IMG/VR virus record: IMGVR_UViG_3300049856_000052
Location: 1-52,037 of that record
Length of the DNA: 52,037 nucleotides
Reading direction: 5' to 3' (one strand)
Source of the DNA: a virus
The notes under the pieces are model-generated. The model did no database searches, was not told the origin of the DNA, and saw only the letters and a list, made by a program, of their open reading frames with translations. A program made the position numbers and the translations under genes. Of the stretch, positions 23,993 to 32,024 are shown one piece after another (positions within the stretch are counted from its first letter, which is position 1; every line of letters starts with the position of its first letter).

Positions 23993-24014
23993 CTAGGCAC
24001 ACTTTTGTGCTTAG
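23993..24014. other. Hairpin between small genes
   Basis: CTAGGCACA 23993-24001, loop CTTT, TGTGCTTAG 24006-24014 (9 bp, one G-T pair). Sister of the hairpin at 23291-23312. Confidence 0.6.
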
Positions 24015-24044
24015 TTTGTAAATGAAGTGAGGTCGTTGGTTCCT

Positions 24045-24104
24045 ATTTTCCTATAAAGAGGAAAATTAGCTCAACAGTTAGGGACATACAGTTTATTTCA
24101 CTGT
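24045..24104 (+). other. tRNA-like fragment (D-arm and anticodon-arm-like)
   Basis: Perfect stem ATTTTCCT 24045-24052 / AGGAAAAT 24059-24066, then TTAGCTCAACAGTTAGGGAC (D-arm-like, 24066-24085) and ACAGT-TTATTTC-ACTGT (24088-24104), a 5-bp stem with a 7-nt loop like an anticodon arm. No T-arm follows, so it is not called a tRNA. Confidence 0.4.
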
Positions 24105-24122
24105 CTTACCCTCTCACTAAAT

Positions 24123-24320
24123 TTAGTTCGCTCCAAAAAGGATGTCAAATTTGAGTCCGTTTTCTGTGAACATTTGCCAATGTTGCCAAGGACAATTGCT
24201 TACAGGACTGACATAGATTTGATGTCCTTTGTAGATTGCAAAGATTAGATGTTTATGCATAGCATCTAACCAACAAGGGACTGTGCTACAAGCTGGATTC
24301 GAGTGTAGTCTTTTGCACAT
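24123..24320 (-). CDS. Hypothetical protein (65 aa)
   Basis: Cys/His/Trp-rich short product (SNPACSTVPCWLDAMHKH; NCPWQHWQMF). Unrecognised; an internal ATG (residue 21) is an alternative start. Isolated between structured gaps, no SD. Confidence 0.45.
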   Translation of the reverse strand: MCKRLHSNPACSTVPCWLDAMHKHLIFAIYKGHQIYVSPVSNCPWQHWQMFTENGLKFDILFGAN

Positions 24321-24498
24321 TAGTCTTTTGCTACGCCGCTACAATGCCATTGTAATCCTTTCGGCGTGCTAATGGGAGACATGATGAAACTGATACGGAA
24401 AGACACATTGCTTTCACGCTATAGGTTATGATTAGAGAATCAGCCAATAGAGTTTCATATATTTATGAGAACAAAGATTGAACATAGTGCCGCGCTAC
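24321..24498. other. 178-bp gap with nested hairpin
   Basis: ACGCCG 24333-24338 / CGGCGT 24362-24367 encloses TACAATG 24340-24346 / CATTGTA 24348-24354. On the minus strand TGGCATTGTAGCGGCG has sigma54-like GG/GC spacing but a poor -12 box. Otherwise nothing recognised. Confidence 0.5.
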
Positions 24499-25122
24499 TT
24501 ACTTGCTGACTTCGGCTTGCTTGCTGATTTCAGTAGTCAAGCGTTCCAAAGTCTTCTGTTCAAGCGCAAGTCGCTTTTCAAGCTTGGCGACGCGTTCAAA
24601 CGTAGCTTCAGACCAAGTTGAACGTTGTTCGTTCAACTTCGCCAAACAACGCTCAGTTTCGCCAATGAACAAAACAATCCCAAACTTGCGCTCTTTCAAG
24701 GCAATGACTTCATCGCGTTGAATAGTGTGCCGCAAGATAACGTCTTGCTTTTTAGCTAAGTGAACGAAACGAGTGCTAACTTTGACGAGTTCATCGGGCG
24801 ACGCTTTGAACTTGTCGAAAGCGGCACCAATGTATTCGTCAACGGCGACGCATACCTTGTTGTAAATGTCTTCTGGCAAGCGCGAAGATTCTGGCAAGAT
24901 GTTGCCTTGTTCATCACGCTTGGCGAAGACACTAGGATATGCGTTCCGCACCGATGCACACACTGAAGAAACAAGCTTAAGCCTGTTCAAAGTGTGCGCA
25001 CTCGTTGTCAAACCATTGATTCCAAGTTTACGCTCGGCGGCCTTACTGACTGCCATCGCATAATCGAAGGATTCAATAGGTTGCGTCGTTTGTGCGTTCA
25101 GTGTTGCGTTTTGATTGCTCAT
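24499..25122 (-). CDS. Hypothetical protein (207 aa), first minus-strand gene
   Basis: Soluble protein; N-terminal region Ala/Thr/Gln rich, a helical middle and a C-terminal coiled coil (FERVAKLEKRLALEQKTLERLTTEI). Unrecognised. ATG 25122 (MSNQNATLN) is chosen over an upstream frame start at 25158. Codon use is more GC-rich than its neighbours. Two tandem sigma54-type promoters (25349, 25413) and a folded leader (25224-25337) precede it, suggesting tight control and strong expression. Confidence 0.75.
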   Translation of the reverse strand: MSNQNATLNAQTTQPIESFDYAMAVSKAAERKLGINGLTTSAHTLNRLKLVSSVCASVRNAYPSVFAKRDEQGNILPESSRLPEDIYNKVCVAVDEYIGAAFDKFKASPDELVKVSTRFVHLAKKQDVILRHTIQRDEVIALKERKFGIVLFIGETERCLAKLNEQRSTWSEATFERVAKLEKRLALEQKTLERLTTEISKQAEVSK

Positions 25123-25223
25123 AGTGTCTATCTTCTGAGTGTTGATACGTGGACACACTTATTGCGTGCCTTATTCGTTCAATTCTCAAAAGATTGGACA
25201 CTATGCTCAATCTTTGTTCTCTA

Positions 25224-25337
25224 GTAGGCTATTCACGCGGGGCGAACATCCAGCGTCTAAAGAGACGGCGAACTCGCGACATCCGGCCTACCGTTTAAGT
25301 TGATCGCCTACCACGCACCTGCGCTTCTATCGGCGAT
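25224..25337 (-). ncRNA. Structured leader RNA of the 207-aa gene
   Basis: GTAGGC 25224-25229 / GCCTAC 25286-25291 encloses CGCG 25236-25239 / CGCG 25275-25278 and CGTCT 25254-25258 / AGACG 25263-25267 (AAAG loop). A second hairpin ATCGCC 25303-25308 / GGCGAT 25332-25337 ends at the start site predicted from the 25349 promoter (~25337). The motif GCGAAC...CATCC occurs twice. This is a leader that could act as a cis-regulatory RNA. Confidence 0.6.
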
Positions 25338-25348
25338 GCCATACCTAT

Positions 25349-25364
25349 AGCAGAGTCAGTGCCA
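25349..25364 (-). promoter_or_regulatory. Sigma54-type -24/-12 promoter (proximal)
   Basis: Minus-strand TGGCACTGACTCTGCT; perfect -24 box, CTGCT at -12, exact spacing. It would place the start at the 5' edge of the structured leader. Confidence 0.7.
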
Positions 25365-25412
25365 ATCTAAAAATTCTCTTTAACTTGCTCCAGCTCAACA
25401 CTTTACCCCTTT

Positions 25413-25428
25413 TGCATATTCCATGCCA
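25413..25428 (-). promoter_or_regulatory. Sigma54-type -24/-12 promoter (distal)
   Basis: Minus-strand TGGCATGGAATATGCA; GG and GC spacing exact. 64 bp upstream of the proximal site. A diverged copy (CCTTTTGCGTGAACTCCACG) lies about 110 bp further on, so this segment may have been duplicated. Confidence 0.7.
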
Positions 25429-25453
25429 ATTACCTCCTATGCGTGATTTTAAC

Positions 25454-25470
25454 TCGTTGACTATCAACGA
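25454..25470. promoter_or_regulatory. Perfect palindrome, possible activator or operator site
   Basis: TCGTTGA-CTA-TCAACGA, 7-bp arms. It lies 26 bp upstream of the distal sigma54-type promoter, and the half-site AACTCGTTG recurs near 25491-25499. It could bind an enhancer-type activator or a repressor. Confidence 0.5.
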
Positions 25471-26076
25471 CTTACACACTTTCCATCCATAACTCGTTGT
25501 CATTCAATAAGTTGTATTTCACTCCTTTTGCGTGAACTCCACGCTTATTAGTCGCACTCATTAAGCACTCCTAATCATTAGAAATGCCCGCTCCTAATGC
25601 TCCACTATTAGCGCGACTAATACTTTACTTATTTTCTAGTTTTGGTATGTTAATTGTTTGAAAGAGGATTAGCACCCGGCAAAAAGTTCCTAGTTGTAAA
25701 ATCGTGCGTAGTGCGAGTTAGTAGGATATAATATATTTAGATATAACTAAGAAATATTCTTCTAATTAAAATTATTAGGTTAATCTAACATTATTAGACT
25801 CCTTTTACACTATTAGACTCGTCTAACATTATTTCGCCCCACTAACATACAAGTCCCGTAATAGTCGCCCCACGTCACCATTCCCAACTAGGCAAAAATT
25901 GCCCGTTGCTAATCATGAGTATGTTGCTTAGGATACTTATGATTGAGAGCTTATCTAGTGTGCTATTGGTTAAGGGTAGCATGCTAACTTAGGGTATACC
26001 CCGAAATGAGATTGCGCGTTTACACAGAACCACTCCGATTTTTTTATTTTTTATCAAAAAATCCAAAATTCCCAAA

Positions 26077-26137
26077 CACTAAATTCCTGAAACCCTGATA
26101 CACTAAATCCCTAAACTCTAAGCTACCCACTAAATTC
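26077..26137 (+). repeat. Three CACTAAATYC iterons
   Basis: CACTAAATTC 26077-26086, CACTAAATCC 26101-26110, CACTAAATTC 26128-26137; spacing 24 and 27 bp, about 2-3 helical turns. They end 3 bp before the sigma54-type promoter at 26140, the place for upstream activator binding, or could be origin iterons. Confidence 0.6.
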
Positions 26138-26139
26138 TT

Positions 26140-26155
26140 TGGCACAAAACTTGCT
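26140..26155 (+). promoter_or_regulatory. Sigma54-type -24/-12 promoter of the packaging operon
   Basis: TGGCACAAAACTTGCT: full TGGCAC and TTGCT boxes with exact spacing, start predicted near 26167, ~105 nt before the small terminase gene. Confidence 0.82.
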
Positions 26156-26166
26156 CTTCGAGGGTT

Positions 26167-26259
26167 ATGCTAGAACTAAACTGGAAAGATAAACTTAGCT
26201 CAGAAGCTTGGAGCATGTGCGTGGAGTGTTCGATGTATATGCTGCTTCAGAAGGGCTGA
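26167..26259 (+). CDS. Possible 30-residue leader peptide
   Basis: ATG 26167 to TGA 26259 encodes a short Met/Cys/Trp-containing peptide (MLELNWKDKLSSEAWSMC...). It begins almost at the predicted sigma54 start site, so it would be nearly leaderless. It may be chance. Confidence 0.25.
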   Translation: MLELNWKDKLSSEAWSMCVECSMYMLLQKG

Positions 26260-26270
26260 ACTGAGAACTT

Positions 26271-26708
26271 ATGAACGCTCGCCAACAATTCATCGCCGCC
26301 GCCGGGGAAAGTATTAAGGTTGCTTATGAAGTGCTCAATCTCACCGTTCCTCAAATAGCGGAGCAGCAAGAGCTTTCAGAAGGCGAAGTTAAATCTATTC
26401 TCTGGGCAGTTTCCATGAAGTTCAAAAAAGACTTTGGCGGCGCAGTTCAGGAAGAAGATGAAATTACTCAACTCTACACTGATTTAGCACGTTGTTCTCC
26501 AGTGGATGCAGTTCGCGAAAAAGCTCTTCGCTTCTTAATGAATGAGAAGCGCGGCAGAAATGATATTCCGCTCGAATTACTCAAACTTAAAAAGCGTTCG
26601 CAAGCAGTAGAAGAAGTTGATTTGTCCATGCGCTTATCTCAATTCAATGCTGAAATTGAAAAAGTAAGAGCGAATTTAGAAATTGAAATGACTCCTCAAA
26701 TTAGCTAA
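26271..26708 (+). CDS. Terminase small subunit (putative)
   Basis: A 145-residue helical protein with a helix-turn-helix-like N-terminal half (LTVPQIAEQQELSEGEVKSI) and a long C-terminal helix. It sits 2 bp before the large terminase, the canonical place. It would recognise phage DNA and load the packaging motor. Assigned by position and HTH more than by sequence. Confidence 0.7.
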   Translation: MNARQQFIAAAGESIKVAYEVLNLTVPQIAEQQELSEGEVKSILWAVSMKFKKDFGGAVQEEDEITQLYTDLARCSPVDAVREKALRFLMNEKRGRNDIPLELLKLKKRSQAVEEVDLSMRLSQFNAEIEKVRANLEIEMTPQIS

Positions 26709-26710
26709 TC

Positions 26711-28513
26711 ATGGACGAAAAAGAGACATTAGCACTTTTAGAAGAAGCTCTTTCACGGGCCGCTCCTACCAAGAGAAACCCCTTCTCACCTGAAACTAGG
26801 ACTAATCATAAATCAACTTCTCCCAGCGGAGAAGGAGCTTCTTCTTATTCTCCCCTTAAATTCAAAGACGCGGCGGAGTTTGTTTATTTCTTCGACCCTA
26901 GCTTAAAATCAGGGAAAAAGAAGTTATACTCTTGGCAAATTGAAGAACTAAGAAGACTCTCAGAAAAGGGTAAATACACAACAGCCAACCCCCTCGAATA
27001 TGTATTGCTTGCCGCGAACGGTTCAGGGAAAGATGCTTACATTATAGCAGGGTTTGTCTCGTATGTTCTCTGTTGTTGGAAACGTTACAAAGTAATCATT
27101 ACTTCAGCATCAGACCTCCAGCTAGATTCTCAAACTCGCAATTATATTAAATACTTGTGCCAGAACGTGAATGAGTATCTCCGAATTAACGGAGTAATGA
27201 GCAAAGCAATTGACATCAAGAAAGAAACATTTAAGTCAACAATTCACAAAGATAATTCAGGAAGAGAGATTTCGCTAACAGGTTCAGAAGTAGTTACTTT
27301 TGTAACTAATGAAGGTGGTCGAGCAGAAGGTCATCATCCTTTCCCAGATGCAGATACTGGAGAAGGAGTTATTCTAATCGTCAATGAAGCAAAGACTGTT
27401 CCACAAGAAATCTTTGATCACTTTGCTAAATGCACTTACAATTACCTAATTCAAGTTTCAAGTGCTGGACCTTCTCGTGGGCATCTATATGATTCATGGA
27501 TTAAAGGAGTAGAATACCCATCCGCTTATGTAGAAGGAAAATTCTATGGGCGGCGCATAACAGCTTATGATTGTCCTCACATCTCAAGGTCGAAGATAAA
27601 AAGAGAAGAAGATGAATTTGGTCCTAATGACCCTTGGTTTAAGAATACGCGACTTAGCTTATTCTCTTCACTAGGGGAATCAGTAGTTATCACAGAAGAA
27701 CTTCTCGATAGATGTTTAGCAAGTTCTTCGCGCCTCCATTTAGGAATGGGCCGCCGAGCAGGATTGGACCTCTCAGGAAGAGGTAATGATTACAACACAT
27801 TCTATGTAATCGAAGATAATGAGCTTATTGCTTATGATCGCTGGCGCGCTGTAGATACAGAACAGACAGTTGATACATTAGTAGGAACAGATGACGGAAA
27901 GAGTTTAGGACTTTTTCAGAAGTATGGATTTGATACTGTAACATGTGGTAATAGAATCTCTGGAGATGATAATGGTATCGGACAAGGTATCATCGACGGA
28001 TTAGGTCGTAGGGGTTGGAACATTCGACGCGTCCTAAATCAGAGTTCAGCAATTAACAATCAGCGTTATCTAAATCGCGGAGCAGAAATGTGGTTTACTT
28101 TTGCTCGAATTCTTGAAGCAGGGTTTCTTCATATCCCCAAAGATAAACTTCATCCAGACCTTCGGCGGCAATTAACTAGCAGACATTACTCACAAGAGGG
28201 TGCAGGTAAAATGAAGCTTTGGTCTAAATCAGAAGAGAGAGCCGGAGCAAAAGGAAAGAAAAGGTCAGACTATACACAAGAATCTTCTGATTCTCCTGAC
28301 GATGCTGACGCACTAATCTTAGCTTTCTCAACTCTCAGTATTCTTGATTTTCATGGAAAGACTCCCATGAAGAACATTACTCCCAGTTTTCCTTCCACTA
28401 ATACTGTTCTTCAAAATAATAGAAGAACTTCTAAGTATTTTTCAGAACCCACAAACAAAAACAAAAAGCAAGGTCGGACTCTTGTAGATACTATTCGCTC
28501 ACTATATGGATAA
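26711..28513 (+). CDS. Terminase large subunit
   Basis: A 600-residue packaging ATPase/nuclease. Walker A variant LLAANGSGKDA (99-109, aspartate where Thr/Ser is usual), Walker B GVILIVNEAKTV, a coupling-type VSSAGPS, then the RNase H-like nuclease start GLDLSGRGNDYN near 350 and a C-terminal SDSPDDADALILA with clustered aspartates. It cuts concatemers and drives DNA into the capsid. It overlaps the portal gene by 8 bp. Confidence 0.9.
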   Translation: MDEKETLALLEEALSRAAPTKRNPFSPETRTNHKSTSPSGEGASSYSPLKFKDAAEFVYFFDPSLKSGKKKLYSWQIEELRRLSEKGKYTTANPLEYVLLAANGSGKDAYIIAGFVSYVLCCWKRYKVIITSASDLQLDSQTRNYIKYLCQNVNEYLRINGVMSKAIDIKKETFKSTIHKDNSGREISLTGSEVVTFVTNEGGRAEGHHPFPDADTGEGVILIVNEAKTVPQEIFDHFAKCTYNYLIQVSSAGPSRGHLYDSWIKGVEYPSAYVEGKFYGRRITAYDCPHISRSKIKREEDEFGPNDPWFKNTRLSLFSSLGESVVITEELLDRCLASSSRLHLGMGRRAGLDLSGRGNDYNTFYVIEDNELIAYDRWRAVDTEQTVDTLVGTDDGKSLGLFQKYGFDTVTCGNRISGDDNGIGQGIIDGLGRRGWNIRRVLNQSSAINNQRYLNRGAEMWFTFARILEAGFLHIPKDKLHPDLRRQLTSRHYSQEGAGKMKLWSKSEERAGAKGKKRSDYTQESSDSPDDADALILAFSTLSILDFHGKTPMKNITPSFPSTNTVLQNNRRTSKYFSEPTNKNKKQGRTLVDTIRSLYG

Positions 28514-30371
28514 AATTCCTCTCTCAGCAACAGAACAACAAGTAATGGATGTTCCTATCATTCCCGAAGAACTTCAATTTGAAACGCTCAAAGGGAAGCT
28601 AACAGCATTAGAACAAGAATGGAGTGCTGAAAAGAATGAGACAGAGCGTCGCCGAAACATTCGGAAGATTGAGATTGACATGGAGACTCTCCGTGCTAAT
28701 GGTCGTCTCAAAGCAGATGAAGTGTTGATTGGTGTCCGAGTTATTGATGAAAACATTAAGAAAGAGCAACCAATCTTTGTAAACTATCTTACACAATCGC
28801 GGCGTCTTGCTATCTTTGATTGCCGTTCTAATCCACTTCTTTCAGGGATTGAGGTATTAGAACAAGAATTCACCAAAGGACTTTCTTATGATGGTATGCT
28901 TAGGAATTTGTTCAAAGTTATTGATGGTGCTCAGACTCATGGATGGGATTCAGCAGAAGTTACTTATGACGAGTCCAAACCCCTTCATGTAGGAATTGAA
29001 CATATCGGCCATGAGAATCTTCTTTTCCCGACAGATGCAAAAGATATTCAGGCTTGTGAAGTTATCATGCGCCGCTTTAAGCTTTCAGTGTCTCAGCTTA
29101 ATCGCTTTGTGGACAAGCATGGATTTAATCCAGAAGCAGTGAATGTTGCTATTGAAGGTGAGAAGTCACGAGCTAATCAAGTTCCAAAGAATGTTGACAT
29201 CTACAAAGTATTCATTAAACAGAAAGATGTTGTGTATGTAGCTTGGTGTGCTCTTGATAAGAATGTTGATACTTGGCTAAAAGACCCAACGCCGTTGTCA
29301 TTGGGAAGATTCGAGCAGAAGCAAAAAACAGTTCTTGTTGATAAAGTAGTTGCGTCAGTTGACCCTATCACACAACAAGTGATTCAGCAACAAGTTCAGG
29401 TGCCAGAAGTTCAAACAGTAATGGAAGAACAGACAGAGTCTCAGTATCCCATTAAGATTTATCTTTACTCTGAGACAGAAGAGCAATCTATTACAGGGCA
29501 GAAAGGGCGCGTGTTCTTTGACTTGCCTTGGCAAGAAGCTCAAATAGCTCTTCGAAGTTTGTTTATCAATGGAGCAATGCGGGCGTCTAACGTGTATGGG
29601 TCTCCTACAAATCGTTCAGATGTTGGTGGTTCTCCAACTAAGATGGACCTAACTCTAGAGCCGGGATGTTTCTATTCTGAGCCAATGAACTTCTGGGGAC
29701 CGAATTATCCAGACCCAACTATTCTTCGTGCCGCCGACTCTCTTGATGTTCGGAAGTCAGCAGAGATGGGGCAGATGGCTTCAGCAGTAATCAATCGCGA
29801 TGATAGCAGGAAGACAGCAACAGAACTTAATAAAGCAGAAAGTGAACAAGCAAAACTTGCTTCTGTTTCTATTCTCTTGTTCTCAGGATTCATGCGCGGC
29901 CTCTTGGGTATTGCTTGGTATATTGTTCAGAATCAAGCTCAACATGATAAAGTGCTTATTGCTCCGTTTGAAATTCATACTGAGCAAGGAAGCCAAGTAG
30001 TTAATAATCCAATTCTTATCAATCAGGTTTATGACATTAAACCAGCAGGGGATATTGATGTTGTGCGTCGCGCTGAACGCCTTGAGAAGAGATTTCAGTT
30101 GCTTCCTATTATTCAGCCTTTTGGCGGTGAAATGATGTTTGAGTTCGTAAGAGACTTAATCAGGGAGATGCTCCCACAAGACGCAGAGAAATATATTAAC
30201 TTGATGGGACAAGACCAGCAACTTAAACAAGCATTGATGGCAACAGCAGGAATGTTGAAAGAAGCTGTAACAGATGAAGCAGGACAACTTAAACCAGAGT
30301 TTAAGGAGTTCGCTCCTCAACTGCAACAGTTGGCTCAGATGGGTCAACAGATGTCAGGAGGTCAACAGTGA
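28506..30371 (+). CDS. Portal protein
   Basis: A 621-residue protein after TerL with portal-like features: long helical N-terminus, GWDSAEVTYDESKP and HENLLFPTDAKDIQACEVIMRRF (crown/stem pattern), a Gln/Val-rich loop (around 280-310), NRDDSRKTATELNKAESEQ and a Gln-rich C-terminal barrel region. It forms the dodecameric DNA channel. Ends with GTG/TGA overlap to the next gene. Confidence 0.88.
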   Translation: MDKIPLSATEQQVMDVPIIPEELQFETLKGKLTALEQEWSAEKNETERRRNIRKIEIDMETLRANGRLKADEVLIGVRVIDENIKKEQPIFVNYLTQSRRLAIFDCRSNPLLSGIEVLEQEFTKGLSYDGMLRNLFKVIDGAQTHGWDSAEVTYDESKPLHVGIEHIGHENLLFPTDAKDIQACEVIMRRFKLSVSQLNRFVDKHGFNPEAVNVAIEGEKSRANQVPKNVDIYKVFIKQKDVVYVAWCALDKNVDTWLKDPTPLSLGRFEQKQKTVLVDKVVASVDPITQQVIQQQVQVPEVQTVMEEQTESQYPIKIYLYSETEEQSITGQKGRVFFDLPWQEAQIALRSLFINGAMRASNVYGSPTNRSDVGGSPTKMDLTLEPGCFYSEPMNFWGPNYPDPTILRAADSLDVRKSAEMGQMASAVINRDDSRKTATELNKAESEQAKLASVSILLFSGFMRGLLGIAWYIVQNQAQHDKVLIAPFEIHTEQGSQVVNNPILINQVYDIKPAGDIDVVRRAERLEKRFQLLPIIQPFGGEMMFEFVRDLIREMLPQDAEKYINLMGQDQQLKQALMATAGMLKEAVTDEAGQLKPEFKEFAPQLQQLAQMGQQMSGGQQ

Positions 30372-30685
30372 AAGACTTTGCTGACACAATGAGTAAGTTG
30401 TATGCTGGTGATTTGCCTTCTGTTAATGAACTCAAGCTCAAACAACAAGAAGCTGCACAGAAACTCTATGACGAGAAAGAATTGTGGAAGAACGCACTAG
30501 AACTTCCAGAAGTTAAACTAGTAATTTCTAAACTAGAAAAAGCTGTCGCCGAAGCTCTTCTCACTTTAGAGAATGTTTCTGCCGACAATAATTGGTCAGA
30601 TGCACAGGTAAGATTATTTTTAGTTCGTTACACAACATTAAAGCGAACTCTTAATGCAGTAAACAACAACGCGGAAATACTATGA
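30368..30685 (+). CDS. Hypothetical helical protein (105 aa)
   Basis: GTG start inside the portal stop (GTGA). Coiled-coil-like (LKLKQQEAAQKLYDEKELW). Between portal and scaffold genes; perhaps a packaging chaperone. Unrecognised. Confidence 0.7.
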   Translation: MKDFADTMSKLYAGDLPSVNELKLKQQEAAQKLYDEKELWKNALELPEVKLVISKLEKAVAEALLTLENVSADNNWSDAQVRLFLVRYTTLKRTLNAVNNNAEIL

Positions 30686-31869
30686 CTCCAGAAGAACTGA
30701 TAGCTAAAGGTCCAGTTAGTAATGAAGAAGCAGTTGCCGGCGCAGAAGCTACAAAAGCTTTGGCGGCTCCAGAACATAAAGGTGTTCAAGATACTACAAC
30801 TACAAAGAATGTCTTGGCAGCTTTCGACAAAATTGTAAAAAAGGAGGATGCAGTCTCTGATGAAAGCCTCAACAAAATCCTTGATGAAGAAGAACAGAAG
30901 GCAGACGATACTGAGGATAACAAAGAAGACGTATCTAAAGAAGTTGCTAACGATAAGCGCAAGTCTCAAGAAGCAGAGAAAGTTATTGCTGAAGAAGTTA
31001 AAAAGCCAGCACTAGGAACAGCCAGACCTTCTGCCAATGCAGAAGATTTGAAATCATTAGTTCCTGAATCAGCTCAACATCTCTTTAAGAAGATGGATAA
31101 TTCTGCGAGGGAGTTCGTTATCGCAGAGTTGAGAAGGAAGAATAAGGAAACAGAGGAGCTTAAAACGAAGCTTGCCGTCGCCGAACAGCAAAAGAGTAAT
31201 GGCAAAGTTGCAGACTCTTGGTATGAACATGAAGAAGCTTTCATACTTACTCCAGAATTCAGGGAACTAGCTGGAACTAAGAGTCAGATTGCTGCTATTG
31301 AAAAGCATTACCGAGAACAACTTGTAGCCATTAAAGAAGGGGAAGATTGGTTCGACCTTGTTCTAGGAAAGAATGGTGAGATTATCCAGCAAAAGCAAAA
31401 AGCTTCTTCTCAAGCAGATGCTCTTGTTATGACAAGGATTGCGGAAGCTGCTTCAACATTCAGGGATATGGAAAAGCAAGAAGCTTCTCTTATTCAGAAT
31501 TGGAAAGGTAATGCGTTTAACTCTAAAGCAGGTGCGCTTAAAGTAGAAGATGAGTATTTCCCTCAATATGCTAATGCTGATGAGTTTGCAAAAAACGAAG
31601 ATGCTAAGGCACTCAGAACTATCATGGCTAGTGCTGGGCTGCAAAATGATAGGCTTAGTGGATTGACTACTAAGTTGTATGCGTTCGCAATGGAGCATGT
31701 TAGGAAAGTAGAAGAGCTGGAGAAGCAACTTAAATCTGGAAAGTCACCTGTAACAAGGAATGGCCCAACAGGAGATGAGATTAACAATGGAACTACTTCT
31801 AAAGGACAACCTGTTGACCCAGATGATAAGCCTTTTAATCTGAAAGGATTTGAGTCTTATACTAGATAA
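30682..31869 (+). CDS. Scaffolding protein (putative)
   Basis: A 395-residue, highly charged, Glu/Lys/Ala-rich protein with long predicted coiled coils (NKETEELKTKLAVAEQQK; EHVRKVEELEKQLKS) and a disordered C-terminus, placed directly before the capsid gene, as scaffold proteins are. Overlaps the previous gene by 4 bp. Assigned by composition and position. Confidence 0.72.
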   Translation: MTPEELIAKGPVSNEEAVAGAEATKALAAPEHKGVQDTTTTKNVLAAFDKIVKKEDAVSDESLNKILDEEEQKADDTEDNKEDVSKEVANDKRKSQEAEKVIAEEVKKPALGTARPSANAEDLKSLVPESAQHLFKKMDNSAREFVIAELRRKNKETEELKTKLAVAEQQKSNGKVADSWYEHEEAFILTPEFRELAGTKSQIAAIEKHYREQLVAIKEGEDWFDLVLGKNGEIIQQKQKASSQADALVMTRIAEAASTFRDMEKQEASLIQNWKGNAFNSKAGALKVEDEYFPQYANADEFAKNEDAKALRTIMASAGLQNDRLSGLTTKLYAFAMEHVRKVEELEKQLKSGKSPVTRNGPTGDEINNGTTSKGQPVDPDDKPFNLKGFESYTR

Positions 31870-31873
31870 GGGT

Positions 31874-31889
31874 TGGCATGAATCTTGCT
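31874..31889 (+). promoter_or_regulatory. Sigma54-type -24/-12 promoter of the capsid gene
   Basis: TGGCATGAATCTTGCT, identical to the minus-strand site at 14991-15006. It starts 5 bp after the scaffold stop. Predicted start near 31901, ~125 nt before the capsid ATG. Confidence 0.85.
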
Positions 31890-31949
31890 TGTAGTAATTG
31901 TTCGTAAGTATTAGTGCTTCTTAGCGAAGGGCATCGCACGCTTCTAAAT

Positions 31950-32017
31950 AACTGCAAAGGGCATTGCGGAAAGAGACCAAAAGTCTCTAATTCGTAATTA
32001 ACCTTTTGCAGTTTTTT
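31950..32017 (+). promoter_or_regulatory. Capsid leader hairpin with T-run (attenuator-like)
   Basis: AACTGCAAA 31950-31958 / TTTGCAGTT 32005-32013 (9 bp) encloses AGAGAC 31972-31977 / GTCTCT 31983-31988 and runs into TTTTTT ending 7 bp before the capsid ATG. It looks like a terminator for the scaffold operon, yet lies downstream of the capsid promoter, so regulated read-through or a leader role is needed. AAGGGCATYGC occurs twice in the leader (about 31927 and 31956). Confidence 0.6.
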
Positions 32018-32024
32018 AGTATCT

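Larger units (their letters stand above)
25123..26270. other. Divergent intergenic control region (~1.15 kb)
   Basis: AT-rich apart from a GC-rich structured block at 25224-25337. It holds two minus-strand and one plus-strand sigma54-type promoters, the palindrome at 25454-25470, a TATAAT box (25727-25732, no clear -35), repeats of CTAACATTATT and ATTAGACTC near 25780-25835, and CACTAAATYC iterons at 26077-26137. A replication origin here is plausible but unproven. Apart from a possible 30-codon frame at 26167 I see no gene. Confidence 0.6.

Noticed and set aside
24045-24104. A second tRNA
   Set aside because: D-like and anticodon-like arms are present, but no T-arm or acceptor pairing can be found.
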